A DNA stretch of 29,761 nucleotides from Lachnospiraceae bacterium UBA3638. GTDB taxonomy: Bacteria; Bacillota; Clostridia; Lachnospirales; Lachnospiraceae. The translations under genes and the position numbers were made by a program. The notes below the pieces were generated by a model. The model did not search any database. It had not been told where the DNA came from and saw nothing but the letters and a program-made list of their open reading frames with translations. Each line of letters opens with the position of its first letter. Within the stretch, counting starts at the first letter, position 1. The stretch covers positions 1 through 29,761 of the forward strand of contig DFKT01000044.1 in assembly GCA_002373595.1 (NCBI GenBank), given 5' to 3'. This document shows, one piece after another, positions 8,058 to 16,256 of this stretch.

Positions 8058-9953
8058 ATGGAACAGTCATTCCGGGAAAAACTCGAAGAGTTTATCACAG
8101 GTAATTCAGACATCAGAGAACTGTCAATGCCGCAGATCCAGTCCATGCACAGCGCGGATGATTACAGGGGACTCCTTCAGGAGAACTTCCTTAAGATCGG
8201 CGAGATCGCGGCGAGAAACAGAGCCATGCTGGCAGAGACGCTCTATCCCATGCTCGATTCGGGTGAGAAACTCACGGACGACCAGATAGAGGCGCTCGAA
8301 GCCTTTACCGGGAGCATAACGGATCCCGGCAAATTCGAGAATATCGATCTTACCCTTCTCGATAAGGTCGCTGACAGGCTGCTTCAGGATGCGAGAGCCA
8401 AGGAGGACACGGATTATCTCGTCAACCAGCTCTTCCTCAAGATAGTCTCGTCGTATGCGCTTGTCGCGCAGGTAAACAGATTGTTTGTATCGGACGATCT
8501 CTCCAAGCCTCATCAGAAAGAGGGACTTGCGGCTGCCGAAGAGCTGCTCGCATTCCTTAATAAGGACACCTTTGCGGGATTGTCGGAGAATTCGAGAAAT
8601 ACGGTCCTTGAGGGATCGAGATATTATACCGCGCTGTATGAGACGACTTATGCGGACGAGGAGAGCAGTACCGCCAACCTCGAAGCGCTCAGGAAGTCCT
8701 ATGATCTCTCGGAGGATCCTTTCTATCCTAATCTGACACCGGGATATGACTGGTATTATCATAAGATCCGCACTTTGAGCTCCATGGCGGACTGCCTTGA
8801 GTGCGGCAATATACACGGTTTTTCGGCTGAACAGTGCGAGAAGATCTACAGTGCGACTCAGAGACTGGAGAAACTCTGGAAGGAGAATGTTGCGCAGGGC
8901 GCAAGTCATATCTCCGAGTCCGAGTTAAAGCTCTACATAGCGCGCAGCAGCTATTACGCTGAGAAGATAAACCTTGCCGAATACAGAGAGAAGCTCCTGG
9001 AGATCTATGAGGCCAGAACGGTAGGCGCTTATGACGATGTTGCAGTAAGGATGAACCTCATGATCCCGCTCGAGTACCTGGTCACCTTCGGAGGCGATAA
9101 GCCGGGCGAGAGAGAGTATGACACACTCGAGTATCTCTACAGAGGCATAACGAGCTATGCACTGAACGCTCCCACCGGAGCCGATCATCCTCAGATACTC
9201 AACTGCTTCGCAAGGATCCTTGATTTCTTTATCGAGATTCCCGGAGGCATGACATTCGAGGAGCTCGGTCTCGACTGCATGGCAGCGCTTCATCAGCCCA
9301 CATATGTACATTCGCTCCTGGTTGCCAAGCTTTCGAGATGTCTGTGCACATACATGATAGAGGAGCATCCCGAGTATTTCCTCGGCCTTGAGGATTGCGA
9401 GACGATCGGAGATGTCAGAGCGAAGAAGAACCTGATCATAAGTGATGCTTTCCATGCAGGACTCTGCTACGATTTCGGAAAGCTCATGATGATAGATACC
9501 ATACACATCTACGGAAGAGGACTCTTTGATTCGGAGTTTGAACTTCTCAGGCTCCACCCCGTAATGGGAGCCGAGATGCTCTCCAGATATCCGTCCACTG
9601 ACAAGTTTGCCAATGTTGCGTGGGGACATCACCGCTGGTATAATCACCAGGGAGGATACCCTGAAGAGTTTGATGCGGTAGGTCTTCCCGAGAGAGTGCT
9701 CATCGACATAGTTGCCGTTGCGGACTGTCTCGACGCGGCTACGGAGTCTGTCGGAAGAAGCTACAGCAAGAGCAAGAGCGCCGAGGATGTCATAGGCGAG
9801 CTCGCAGCCGGAAGCGGAACCAGATACGCGCCTTATATCGTCAATCTCTTCGTGAGAGAGGATGTCAGAAAGGATGTCATCTACCTTCTCCAGGAGGGAA
9901 GACGACAGAACTACAGAAACACATACGTCAGACTTAGAGACGTAAGAAAATAA
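8058..9953 (+). CDS. HD-GYP-like protein with altered HD motif (YD), upstream of moxR
   Basis: A 631-residue soluble protein with no membrane segment. Residues 32 to about 400 are helical and not recognised. Residues 400-600 carry an HD-GYP-like domain. HD-GYP enzymes hydrolyse cyclic-di-GMP with a metal centre. Visible motif residues are H418, the DFGK that follows the HD position, HPxxG, H524-H525, GYP at 533-535 and ADCLDAA. The key His of the HD motif is replaced by Tyr (Y471-D472, codon TAC at 9468), so phosphodiesterase activity is doubtful. It aligns end to end with residues 537-1140 of the protein at 17102, where this position is His. ATG 8058 has TTGGAG upstream, and a TTG start at 8022 is rejected. 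It lies 19 bases before moxR and is probably co-transcribed. Confidence 0.85.
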   Translation: MEQSFREKLEEFITGNSDIRELSMPQIQSMHSADDYRGLLQENFLKIGEIAARNRAMLAETLYPMLDSGEKLTDDQIEALEAFTGSITDPGKFENIDLTLLDKVADRLLQDARAKEDTDYLVNQLFLKIVSSYALVAQVNRLFVSDDLSKPHQKEGLAAAEELLAFLNKDTFAGLSENSRNTVLEGSRYYTALYETTYADEESSTANLEALRKSYDLSEDPFYPNLTPGYDWYYHKIRTLSSMADCLECGNIHGFSAEQCEKIYSATQRLEKLWKENVAQGASHISESELKLYIARSSYYAEKINLAEYREKLLEIYEARTVGAYDDVAVRMNLMIPLEYLVTFGGDKPGEREYDTLEYLYRGITSYALNAPTGADHPQILNCFARILDFFIEIPGGMTFEELGLDCMAALHQPTYVHSLLVAKLSRCLCTYMIEEHPEYFLGLEDCETIGDVRAKKNLIISDAFHAGLCYDFGKLMMIDTIHIYGRGLFDSEFELLRLHPVMGAEMLSRYPSTDKFANVAWGHHRWYNHQGGYPEEFDAVGLPERVLIDIVAVADCLDAATESVGRSYSKSKSAEDVIGELAAGSGTRYAPYIVNLFVREDVRKDVIYLLQEGRRQNYRNTYVRLRDVRK

Positions 9954-9972
9954 AAGAAGAGGATAACAGAAA

Positions 9973-10974
9973 ATGCCTTACAATCCGAATAATTCAACGA
10001 TATCCCGGGAGGATTTCGAGTACAGCCAGCAGATGATAGGAAAGCTCGCGAACTATTTCGAGAGCGTGGTCGTAGGACAGAAGAGCCTTGAGGCTTCGCT
10101 CCTTACGGCGATAATTGCGGACGGACACATCCTTATCGAGTCCGTACCCGGACTTGCCAAGACCACTGCAGCTAAAGCTATATCAGAGGCAGCAGGCGGA
10201 AAGTTCTCCAGGATTCAGTGTACGCCGGACCTTCTGCCCAGTGACATCATAGGAACTCAGATCTACAACCGTCAGACGGCCAGCTTTGATACCGTATTCG
10301 GTCCCGTATTTGCCAACTTTGTCCTCCTTGACGAGGTAAACAGATCCTCAGCCAAGACGCAGAGCGCTATGCTCGAGGCCATGCAGGAGCATCAGGTTAC
10401 GATAGGCGGAACCAGCTACAGCATGCCTGAGGACGTATTTATTGTAATAGCTACTCAGAACCCGATCGAGCAGGAGGGTACTTATCCCCTTTCTGAGGCT
10501 CAGACGGACAGATTCATGATAAAGGAAGTCATTACCTATCCTACCGCAGCTGATGAAGTAGAGGTCCTTAACAGGATAGAGGCAGATTCCTTCAAGAAAA
10601 AGCCTGCAGTAATGACGATCCAGGATGTCGACAAGATCCAGACTATCGCCGAGAAGGTATATGTCGACGACAGTATCAAGTGGTACATCTCTTCGATAGT
10701 TACCGGTACGCGTAATCCCGAGAGATGTCTCCCGCCCGAGATGGTAGGATATGTAAGGATGGGAGCCAGCCCCAGAGCTTCGATCGCATTCCTTCGCACG
10801 GCCAAGGCGACCGCACTCTTAAACGGCCGTACCTATGTAGTACCCGATGATGTCAAGCAGATGAGACATCTCGTACTCCGCCACCGTATAGCACTCAACT
10901 ATTCGGCTGTAGCGGACAAAGTATCCGTAGAAACGATCATTGATGCTATCACCGCATCGCTCAAGACACCCTGA
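9973..10974 (+). CDS. MoxR-family AAA+ ATPase
   Basis: A 333-residue AAA+ chaperone-like ATPase. MoxR proteins act with VWA-domain partners in assembling or activating complexes. The Walker A region reads SVPGLAKTT (residues 57-65), and Walker B is LLDEVNRS with D120 and E121. The sensor region includes ATQNPIEQEGTYPLSEAQTDRF, a strong MoxR signature. The first Gly of the usual GxPGxAKT loop is Ser here. A DUF58 gene starts 1 base after its stop, followed by VWA genes, which is the classic MoxR-DUF58-VWA order of aerotolerance-like (Bat) loci. Confidence 0.94.
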   Translation: MPYNPNNSTISREDFEYSQQMIGKLANYFESVVVGQKSLEASLLTAIIADGHILIESVPGLAKTTAAKAISEAAGGKFSRIQCTPDLLPSDIIGTQIYNRQTASFDTVFGPVFANFVLLDEVNRSSAKTQSAMLEAMQEHQVTIGGTSYSMPEDVFIVIATQNPIEQEGTYPLSEAQTDRFMIKEVITYPTAADEVEVLNRIEADSFKKKPAVMTIQDVDKIQTIAEKVYVDDSIKWYISSIVTGTRNPERCLPPEMVGYVRMGASPRASIAFLRTAKATALLNGRTYVVPDDVKQMRHLVLRHRIALNYSAVADKVSVETIIDAITASLKTP

Positions 10975-10975
10975 T

Positions 10976-11860
10976 ATGGAGTTTAATTACGATTATCTGG
11001 CAAAAATAAGCAGGGACGCGGTTCTTTATACCTCTCGCAAGACGACCAATATACTTGACGGGGGGTATAATTCCGTATACCGCGGCAAAAGCCTTGAATT
11101 CGACGATCTCAAGGAGTATTCTCAGGGCGATGACATAACGTCAATAGACTGGAAGTCGTCCTCCAGGAATGATAAACTCCTCGTGAGGAGATATATTGCC
11201 GAGAAAAAGCATAACGTACTTGTGATCGGTGACACCGGTCTGAAAATGGATGCAGATACGTCTGCCGGAGACTCCAAGGCGGATATTGCCTTAATGTCAT
11301 TAGGCGTTATAAGCTATCTTTTGGGCCGTCAGGGATCGGACGTGGGCTTTGCATGCCAGACTGCTACCGGCAGCAGGAACTCATCTTTCAGATCCGGAAG
11401 CGATCATATGGAAGAGCTCCTCAGAGTTTACGGCGAGGTTATGTTCGATACCGCGGAGCCGAATGTGAACAGTCTCATCATGAACACGCTTCAGTCGTTC
11501 CCTCTCCGCCGCATGGTTATCTTTGTGATCACTGATATTGCGGGTTTGCAGACTGTTGACAATGTGACATTATCTCGTATGACCGAGAGAAATGATGTTT
11601 ATTTCATTTGCATAGACGATGCTTTTATGACCGGCGGCAGGATCTACGACAGAGTAGGTAAAGAATACGTTAACAGGTTCCTTGCCGGATCATCGAAGCT
11701 CAGAAAAGCGGAAGTCGAGCAGAGGGCTTCCATAATGAACAGATTTAAGACGGACGCACTCCGCAACAGGGTCGTCGTCGGAAACGTCTCCACATTTGCA
11801 GACGTGATAGATATGATAATGGGACTTTTTGAAAGAGGACGCAGTGGAATTTTCGGTTAA
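10976..11860 (+). CDS. DUF58-domain protein of the MoxR/VWA cluster
   Basis: A 294-residue protein with the DUF58 signature at residues 36-60: RGKSLEFDDLKEY, then GDD, then IDWK, followed by a LLVRRYIAEK segment. The C-terminal half has a VWA-like layout (VLVIGDTG, then VIFVITDIAG), as usual for this family. No membrane segment is visible. ATG 10976 follows the moxR stop by one base, so translation is probably coupled. DUF58 proteins are regular partners of MoxR, but their biochemical role is not settled. Confidence 0.9.
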   Translation: MEFNYDYLAKISRDAVLYTSRKTTNILDGGYNSVYRGKSLEFDDLKEYSQGDDITSIDWKSSSRNDKLLVRRYIAEKKHNVLVIGDTGLKMDADTSAGDSKADIALMSLGVISYLLGRQGSDVGFACQTATGSRNSSFRSGSDHMEELLRVYGEVMFDTAEPNVNSLIMNTLQSFPLRRMVIFVITDIAGLQTVDNVTLSRMTERNDVYFICIDDAFMTGGRIYDRVGKEYVNRFLAGSSKLRKAEVEQRASIMNRFKTDALRNRVVVGNVSTFADVIDMIMGLFERGRSGIFG

Positions 11861-12317
11861 GATGCAGCCCGCGATGATGATGGGCATAGTATGGATAGTG
11901 GTTGGCGCGGTACTTCTCGGTATCGCGGTAGCTCTTTTTGTGCTCACTCGTCTCTTCGCCAAGGCTAGGCCGGTTAAAAAGGAGCGTCCGCCCGAGCCGA
12001 AGAAGCCGACGGACTACTTCTATATCAGAAGAGAGGCCATTCATTCCATAGACAAGATATCGCTTGACCTTAAGAAGAATAAGATAGATGTCAGGGAGAG
12101 TTATCAGAGACTTTCCATGACTATGAGGACCTTTGTCTCGGATATGACGGGACGCGAGGTAACCAATCTTACGCTCTCCGAGATAAAGGAGATGGGATTC
12201 GGTTCGCTCTCACAGGTCATTACAGGTTATTACGAGCCTGAATTTGCGCTCAAGACGACCGCGGACTTTGAGTCTTCGGCCGAAGTGGCAAGGAGGATGA
12301 TACAGACATGGAGTTGA
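11844..12317 (+). CDS. one-TM protein in the DUF4381-like position of the Bat-type cluster
   Basis: A 157-residue protein with one membrane helix near residues 11-34, a basic/proline linker, and a cytoplasmic helical domain of about 110 residues. GTG 11844 is chosen because AGAGGA lies 5-6 bases before it. ATG 11862 is the alternative. It overlaps the DUF58 gene by 17 bases and the next gene by 10. In proteobacterial MoxR/VWA loci a small membrane protein of the DUF4381 family sits at this place. The placement and the helix-rich tail (RTFVSDMTGREVTNLTLSEI) suggest an equivalent, but membership of DUF4381 is an inference. Confidence 0.75.
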   Translation: MEFSVKMQPAMMMGIVWIVVGAVLLGIAVALFVLTRLFAKARPVKKERPPEPKKPTDYFYIRREAIHSIDKISLDLKKNKIDVRESYQRLSMTMRTFVSDMTGREVTNLTLSEIKEMGFGSLSQVITGYYEPEFALKTTADFESSAEVARRMIQTWS

Positions 12318-13420
12318 TGCATCCTCAGATAATCTGGATAGGACTTCCCGTGCTGGCAGTGGTCATTGCAGCACTTCATTTCATACCCGCGAGGAAGAAA
12401 CCCGACTATATGGGCGGTATCAGGACCGGAGCCGCAGCCCTTACCAAGTCGCTTCCCATATATGAGAAGCTTCTTAAGAAGAGCAGAGTGCTCACTCTGC
12501 TGCTTGAGAGCTTTATCATCATAGCGGTGATCTCTTCCATGTTCCTCGCAGCCCGTCCCTATGAGGTAAAGAATATCAAGACCGGTGTCCAGAAGAGGGA
12601 CATCTTCCTCTGCATGGACGTATCGTATTCACTCTATCAGCTGAACTACGAGCTTACCGATTATCTCGAGCAGGTGGTAACCGAGCTTAAGGGCGACAGA
12701 TTCGGAGTTACCATATTCAATACTTCTTCTGTTGTATATGTTCCCATGACGGATGATTACGATTATGTCGTATCGAGGCTTGAGGAGCTTAAGACATATT
12801 TTGAGCTTCAGAAGGAATTCTATGACCTCCTCGATGGAAGAGAGTATCTGAGTGAGCTTTCGAGCGAGGAAGTAGATAAGTACTATGAGCTGGAAGCAAG
12901 GCTTGGATATATAGAAGCGGGAACGCTCGTAAATAACTATGAGAGAGGAAGCTCTCTTATCGGAGAAGGCCTTGCATCCTGTCTGTACAGTTTCCCGTCC
13001 ATCGGTGATTCATCCAGAACGAGATGTATCATCTTTGCAACGGATAATGCGAATTCCGCGGTCGTTCAGGAGGTTCCGCCTCTTGATGAAGCCTGCGAGC
13101 TTTGCAAGAAAAATGAAGTTACCGTATTCTCGATATTCCCTCACGAGGATGCACACTACTATCTGTATGATGATTCGGATTACGAGGGATTCCAGGATGA
13201 ACTCAGAGAATGTGTAGGTGTGACGGGAGGAGAGCTCTATGTCCAGAGTGATCAGGATACCGTTGCTTCCATAGTAGAGAGTATCAGAGCCCACAAGGCT
13301 ATGACGGTCAACGAGATTGTGACCGAGCAGCAGACGGATGTACCGTCCGTGCCTATGGCATTCATGCTGATAGGCATAGCAGGAGCGCTTTTCTCGGGAA
13401 TAGCGCTTAAGAGGAGATGA
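12308..13420 (+). CDS. VWA-domain membrane protein, BatA-like
   Basis: A 370-residue membrane-anchored von Willebrand A protein. Membrane segments lie near residues 8-26, 61-83 and 350-366, so the VWA domain sits between the second and third. The metal-binding MIDAS motif is complete as D104-V-S-Y-S108, and a later ATDNAN replaces the usual ATDG. An acidic insert (LLDGREYLSELSSEEVDKYY) between core strands is longer than I expect for BatA. The start ATG has GGAGG upstream and overlaps the previous gene. It most likely works with MoxR and the second VWA protein. Confidence 0.9.
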   Translation: MELMHPQIIWIGLPVLAVVIAALHFIPARKKPDYMGGIRTGAAALTKSLPIYEKLLKKSRVLTLLLESFIIIAVISSMFLAARPYEVKNIKTGVQKRDIFLCMDVSYSLYQLNYELTDYLEQVVTELKGDRFGVTIFNTSSVVYVPMTDDYDYVVSRLEELKTYFELQKEFYDLLDGREYLSELSSEEVDKYYELEARLGYIEAGTLVNNYERGSSLIGEGLASCLYSFPSIGDSSRTRCIIFATDNANSAVVQEVPPLDEACELCKKNEVTVFSIFPHEDAHYYLYDDSDYEGFQDELRECVGVTGGELYVQSDQDTVASIVESIRAHKAMTVNEIVTEQQTDVPSVPMAFMLIGIAGALFSGIALKRR

Positions 13421-13424
13421 CGCG

Positions 13425-14414
13425 ATGATGCACCTTAATCCGCTCATTCCCATGCCGATCCTTATCGCCGTATTTGCAGTTGCATTTATTGGTTTGGTGA
13501 CGGCTTGGATACTGAGCAGGGACAATCGCATAAAGAGCACATTTACACTGATCAGAGCGATAGCGATGCTGGCTCTTTCCTTTGTCATCGCGATCAGACC
13601 GATGAGAGAGGAAATGGGAGCGGATGTTCAGCTCAGCAACCTCGACATCCTCTTCGTATTGGATACCACTCTTTCCATGTGGGCGGAGGACTCACCCTCG
13701 GGAACGAGAATGGATGATGCGATAAAGGATATCAACAAGATCATGGATGACCTCGAAGGTGCCAACTTCGGACTCATCAGCTTCAGAAATACCGCAACGG
13801 TGCTTTCTCCTTTCACCCAGGATGAGGAGACCGTAAGGGGACTTCTCAGAAACAGCATAATCCGTCCCGTGCGAGACAATGTCAAGGGAAGTAAGATGGA
13901 CACCCCGTATTACGATCTTGAGAATATGCTCATCTCGTCCACGAGAAAAGAGAACCGTCAGACGATAGTATTTTTCCTCTCCGACGGAGAGATCACATCG
14001 AATGACCCTGTGCCGGATTATAAGGAACTCGGACAGTTCGTCGAAGGGGGTGCTGTACTCGGATACGGTACCGAAGCCGGAGGATATATGAAGGATGATT
14101 ACGGCATCATCTACGACAGGCAGACCTATGACAAGGCGGTATCCTGCATCGATGAGGACAATCTCAAGTCCATCGCAGAGGATCTCGGGATCAGATATGT
14201 AAGAAGAGAGAAGGGAAATCTCCTCACTCCCATAACCGCGGAAGTCAAGGCGAGCGGTTCGATGATCACCGAGAGAAGATTTGATTATGTGACATATCAG
14301 GATACATATTACAAGTATGTTCCGTATCTTGCGGGACTGCTGATACTGGAGCTTTTCATCCGTATCCGTGAGAATGCAAAGGTTCGCGTAAAGCATGGCA
14401 AAAAACAAAAATAA
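13425..14414 (+). CDS. VWA-domain membrane protein, BatB-like
   Basis: A 329-residue protein with two N-terminal membrane segments (about 8-30 and 40-58) and one near the C-terminus (about 303-320). The MIDAS motif is D80-T-T-L-S84, a DxTxS variant of DxSxS. A second motif reads VFFLSDGE. The C-terminal tail is basic and overlaps the start of the TPR gene by 20 bases. The order of two consecutive VWA genes followed by a TPR gene is that of batA-batB-batC clusters. Confidence 0.9.
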   Translation: MMHLNPLIPMPILIAVFAVAFIGLVTAWILSRDNRIKSTFTLIRAIAMLALSFVIAIRPMREEMGADVQLSNLDILFVLDTTLSMWAEDSPSGTRMDDAIKDINKIMDDLEGANFGLISFRNTATVLSPFTQDEETVRGLLRNSIIRPVRDNVKGSKMDTPYYDLENMLISSTRKENRQTIVFFLSDGEITSNDPVPDYKELGQFVEGGAVLGYGTEAGGYMKDDYGIIYDRQTYDKAVSCIDEDNLKSIAEDLGIRYVRREKGNLLTPITAEVKASGSMITERRFDYVTYQDTYYKYVPYLAGLLILELFIRIRENAKVRVKHGKKQK

Positions 14415-15243
14415 TTCAAAATCGAATAAGACTACAATACCCGCAGCGCTTTGGTTTACTTTCCTCATCGGAAGTATCATAGTGTTCGTGTGCGCTGTTT
14501 TCCTGATATCCCGATGGTTCCTTAATACATACTATGTAGCGGAGACCGGGAAGAACGTATACCACAAAAAACTGGAAGAGTCGCTCCTTCTCATCAATGT
14601 ACCGGATGCATATGTTCCGTATTACAACCTCGGAAACTATTACTACAACGAAGGTGACTATGAGAAGGCAATGGACTACTACTACCGCGCTATAGAAGCG
14701 GGTATCCCCTACGGCAAGGAATGTCCCGTCAAGGTCAACCTGGCGCTTTCCATGATAGGAGAGATAACTCAGGAGCAGTGGGATGCTTTCTTCGCAAGGA
14801 ATGAGTCCGAAGAGATGAAGAGTGCTGCGCAGGGCGTTACCAATACGCTGATGACTGCCAGAGGAATACTCATAGAGGACGGATGTGCGCACGATCAGGA
14901 TGAGGACGGACACAATGCACAGGCACAGCTCCTTAAAGACGAGATAGATGAGCTCCTGAAGGATGATCAGAATGATGACAACCAGGATCAGGATGAGAAT
15001 GACGATGAGAACCAGGATGATCAGCAGGATCAGAATAATAACGACGATCAGAACAATCAGTCCTCACAGCGTGAGAATCAGATAAGGGACGAGATACAGG
15101 ATCACAAGGATGAGGCTCAGAAGGAAAGAGCCGAGGACCGCGACCAGTATGAGAGATACTACGGCGATGAGCTGGGACTTAACGAAGGCGGCGGTGAAGG
15201 CGGCGAAGGCTCCGGCGGGGACGACGACACTAAGTTTTGGTAG
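14395..15243 (+). CDS. TPR membrane protein with Asp/Asn/Gln-rich tail, BatC-like
   Basis: A 282-residue protein. A lysine/asparagine-rich start is followed by one membrane helix (about 16-38) and at least one TPR unit near residues 72-103 (YYNLGNYYYNEGDYEKAMDY). Residues 189-222 are almost only Asp, Asn, Gln and Glu. The end is glycine-rich and acidic and finishes TKFW. BatC proteins also join TPRs to a charged, low-complexity tail. ATG 14395 lies inside the previous gene, so expression is probably coupled. The tail is likely disordered, and its role is unknown. Confidence 0.85.
   Translation: MAKNKNNSKSNKTTIPAALWFTFLIGSIIVFVCAVFLISRWFLNTYYVAETGKNVYHKKLEESLLLINVPDAYVPYYNLGNYYYNEGDYEKAMDYYYRAIEAGIPYGKECPVKVNLALSMIGEITQEQWDAFFARNESEEMKSAAQGVTNTLMTARGILIEDGCAHDQDEDGHNAQAQLLKDEIDELLKDDQNDDNQDQDENDDENQDDQQDQNNNDDQNNQSSQRENQIRDEIQDHKDEAQKERAEDRDQYERYYGDELGLNEGGGEGGEGSGGDDDTKFW
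14961..15060 (+). repeat. in-frame low-complexity tract encoding Asp/Asn/Gln
   Basis: About 100 bases built from imperfect copies of CAGGATGA and GATCAGAA. It encodes the acidic/amide tail of the TPR protein. The short unit could slip during replication and change tail length between strains. Confidence 0.75.
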
Positions 15244-15244
15244 A

Positions 15245-15330
15245 GGAGATCAAGAGCCCGTAATGCTCGGAGCATAGGCTCCTTCGCAAACGGGCTCTAA
15301 ATCTCCGAAGATTTCGCAAGCGAAATCTTC
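15245..15330 (+). other. highly structured spacer with nested and tandem hairpins
   Basis: GGAGAT (15245-15250) pairs with ATCTCC (15301-15306), and AGAGCCCG (15253-15260) with CGGGCTCT (15291-15298). Inside is ATGCT-CGG-AGCAT (15263-15275). Directly after comes a separate perfect hairpin, GAAGATTTCG (15307-15316) with CGAAATCTTC (15321-15330). No T run follows either structure, so neither is a standard intrinsic terminator. It may be a processing or stability element between the Bat-type cluster and the FRG gene, or a dispersed intergenic repeat. Confidence 0.7.
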
Positions 15331-15349
15331 AGGTCGAAAGGAGGCGAAG

Positions 15350-16153
15350 GTGATCAAGGAAATACGCATAAAATCTCTGGATGAGCTGCTTCCCCTTTTT
15401 ACCGAGCAGGAATACAGAGAGGATCTCCACAGAAACAGGAGCTCATTTATCTACAGGGGCGTATCGGATGCCGGTTTCCCCATGCGTACGAGCCTGTCCA
15501 GAAACTGCGGCAGCAAGCAGAAGATACTTGAGCCGGCTATCCTTGAGAATTTTGCAAAATACGCTGTCTTAAGCGACCCTACCGTGGCGAGCAGCGTATG
15601 GAGACAGATGATACTCGGTCAGCACAATGGCTTGCCTACGAGACTTCTCGATTGGACGCATTCCGCTCTTGTGGGACTCCATTTCGCAGTGTCCGAGGAC
15701 AATCTCGAGGATATGGAAGCGCACGACTGTGCTGTTTGGAGGATCGATATGGCGGAGATGGTATCCATCCTGCCCGAGAAATACCGTGAAGTGGTAAACA
15801 AGAAACAGTCGACCATCTTCTCGGTCGATATGCTTAAGGAAATAACCGGCAACAGCCTGGAGACCTACGACCGTGATATGGGCAAGGATGCGATGGTCAT
15901 CATCGAGCCGCCCTCGGTTAATTCCAGGATTGTCAATCAGTATTCTTTCTTCTCTGTAGTCCCTATGGAGATGGAGAATATCGAGGATTTCATGAATGAC
16001 CACACCGAGAAGACCGTAAAGTACGTCATAGGCAAAGAACTCAGATGGAGAGTGCGAGATATGCTCGATCAGCTCAATATGAGCGAGAGAATAGTATATC
16101 CCGGACTCGAGGGACTCTCCAAATGGATCGCCAGACACTACTATGTAAAGTAA
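15350..16153 (+). CDS. FRG-domain protein
   Basis: A 267-residue soluble protein. The FRG signature FIYRG is at residues 33-37, and the second block GQHNGLPTRLLDWTHSALVG is near residues 90-109. Both are the conserved core of the FRG family. The biochemical activity of most FRG proteins is not established, and they occur alone or with defence and toxin-like genes. GTG 15350 is preceded by AAAGGAGG, which sets the start. It lies 106 bases after the TPR gene across a structured spacer, so it may share the Bat-type transcript. It ends at a bidirectional terminator. Confidence 0.88.
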   Translation: MIKEIRIKSLDELLPLFTEQEYREDLHRNRSSFIYRGVSDAGFPMRTSLSRNCGSKQKILEPAILENFAKYAVLSDPTVASSVWRQMILGQHNGLPTRLLDWTHSALVGLHFAVSEDNLEDMEAHDCAVWRIDMAEMVSILPEKYREVVNKKQSTIFSVDMLKEITGNSLETYDRDMGKDAMVIIEPPSVNSRIVNQYSFFSVVPMEMENIEDFMNDHTEKTVKYVIGKELRWRVRDMLDQLNMSERIVYPGLEGLSKWIARHYYVK

Positions 16154-16195
16154 CGGCAGGCTTTTGACGGCTGCGAAAACAGGAAATATAAACGC

Positions 16196-16232
16196 AAAAA
16201 AAGACCATCCGATCGCTCGGATGGTCTTTAAC
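16196..16232. terminator. bidirectional terminator between FRG and lipoprotein genes
   Basis: A 12-bp stem, AAGACCATCCGA (16201-16212) with TCGGATGGTCTT (16217-16228), has a run of A on its left and TTT on its right. The A run gives a strong U tract for the minus-strand lipoprotein transcript. The right side serves the FRG transcript less well. Confidence 0.9.
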
Positions 16233-16256
16233 TTTGTCTGATCGACAGACCGCTGA

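Noticed and set aside
14961..15060. CRISPR-like or tandem noncoding repeat
   Set aside because: The units are short, imperfect, in frame and without spacers. They encode the tail of the TPR protein.
15253..15298. Intrinsic terminator after the TPR gene
   Set aside because: The stem is strong, but the following bases are AAATCTCC with no T run.
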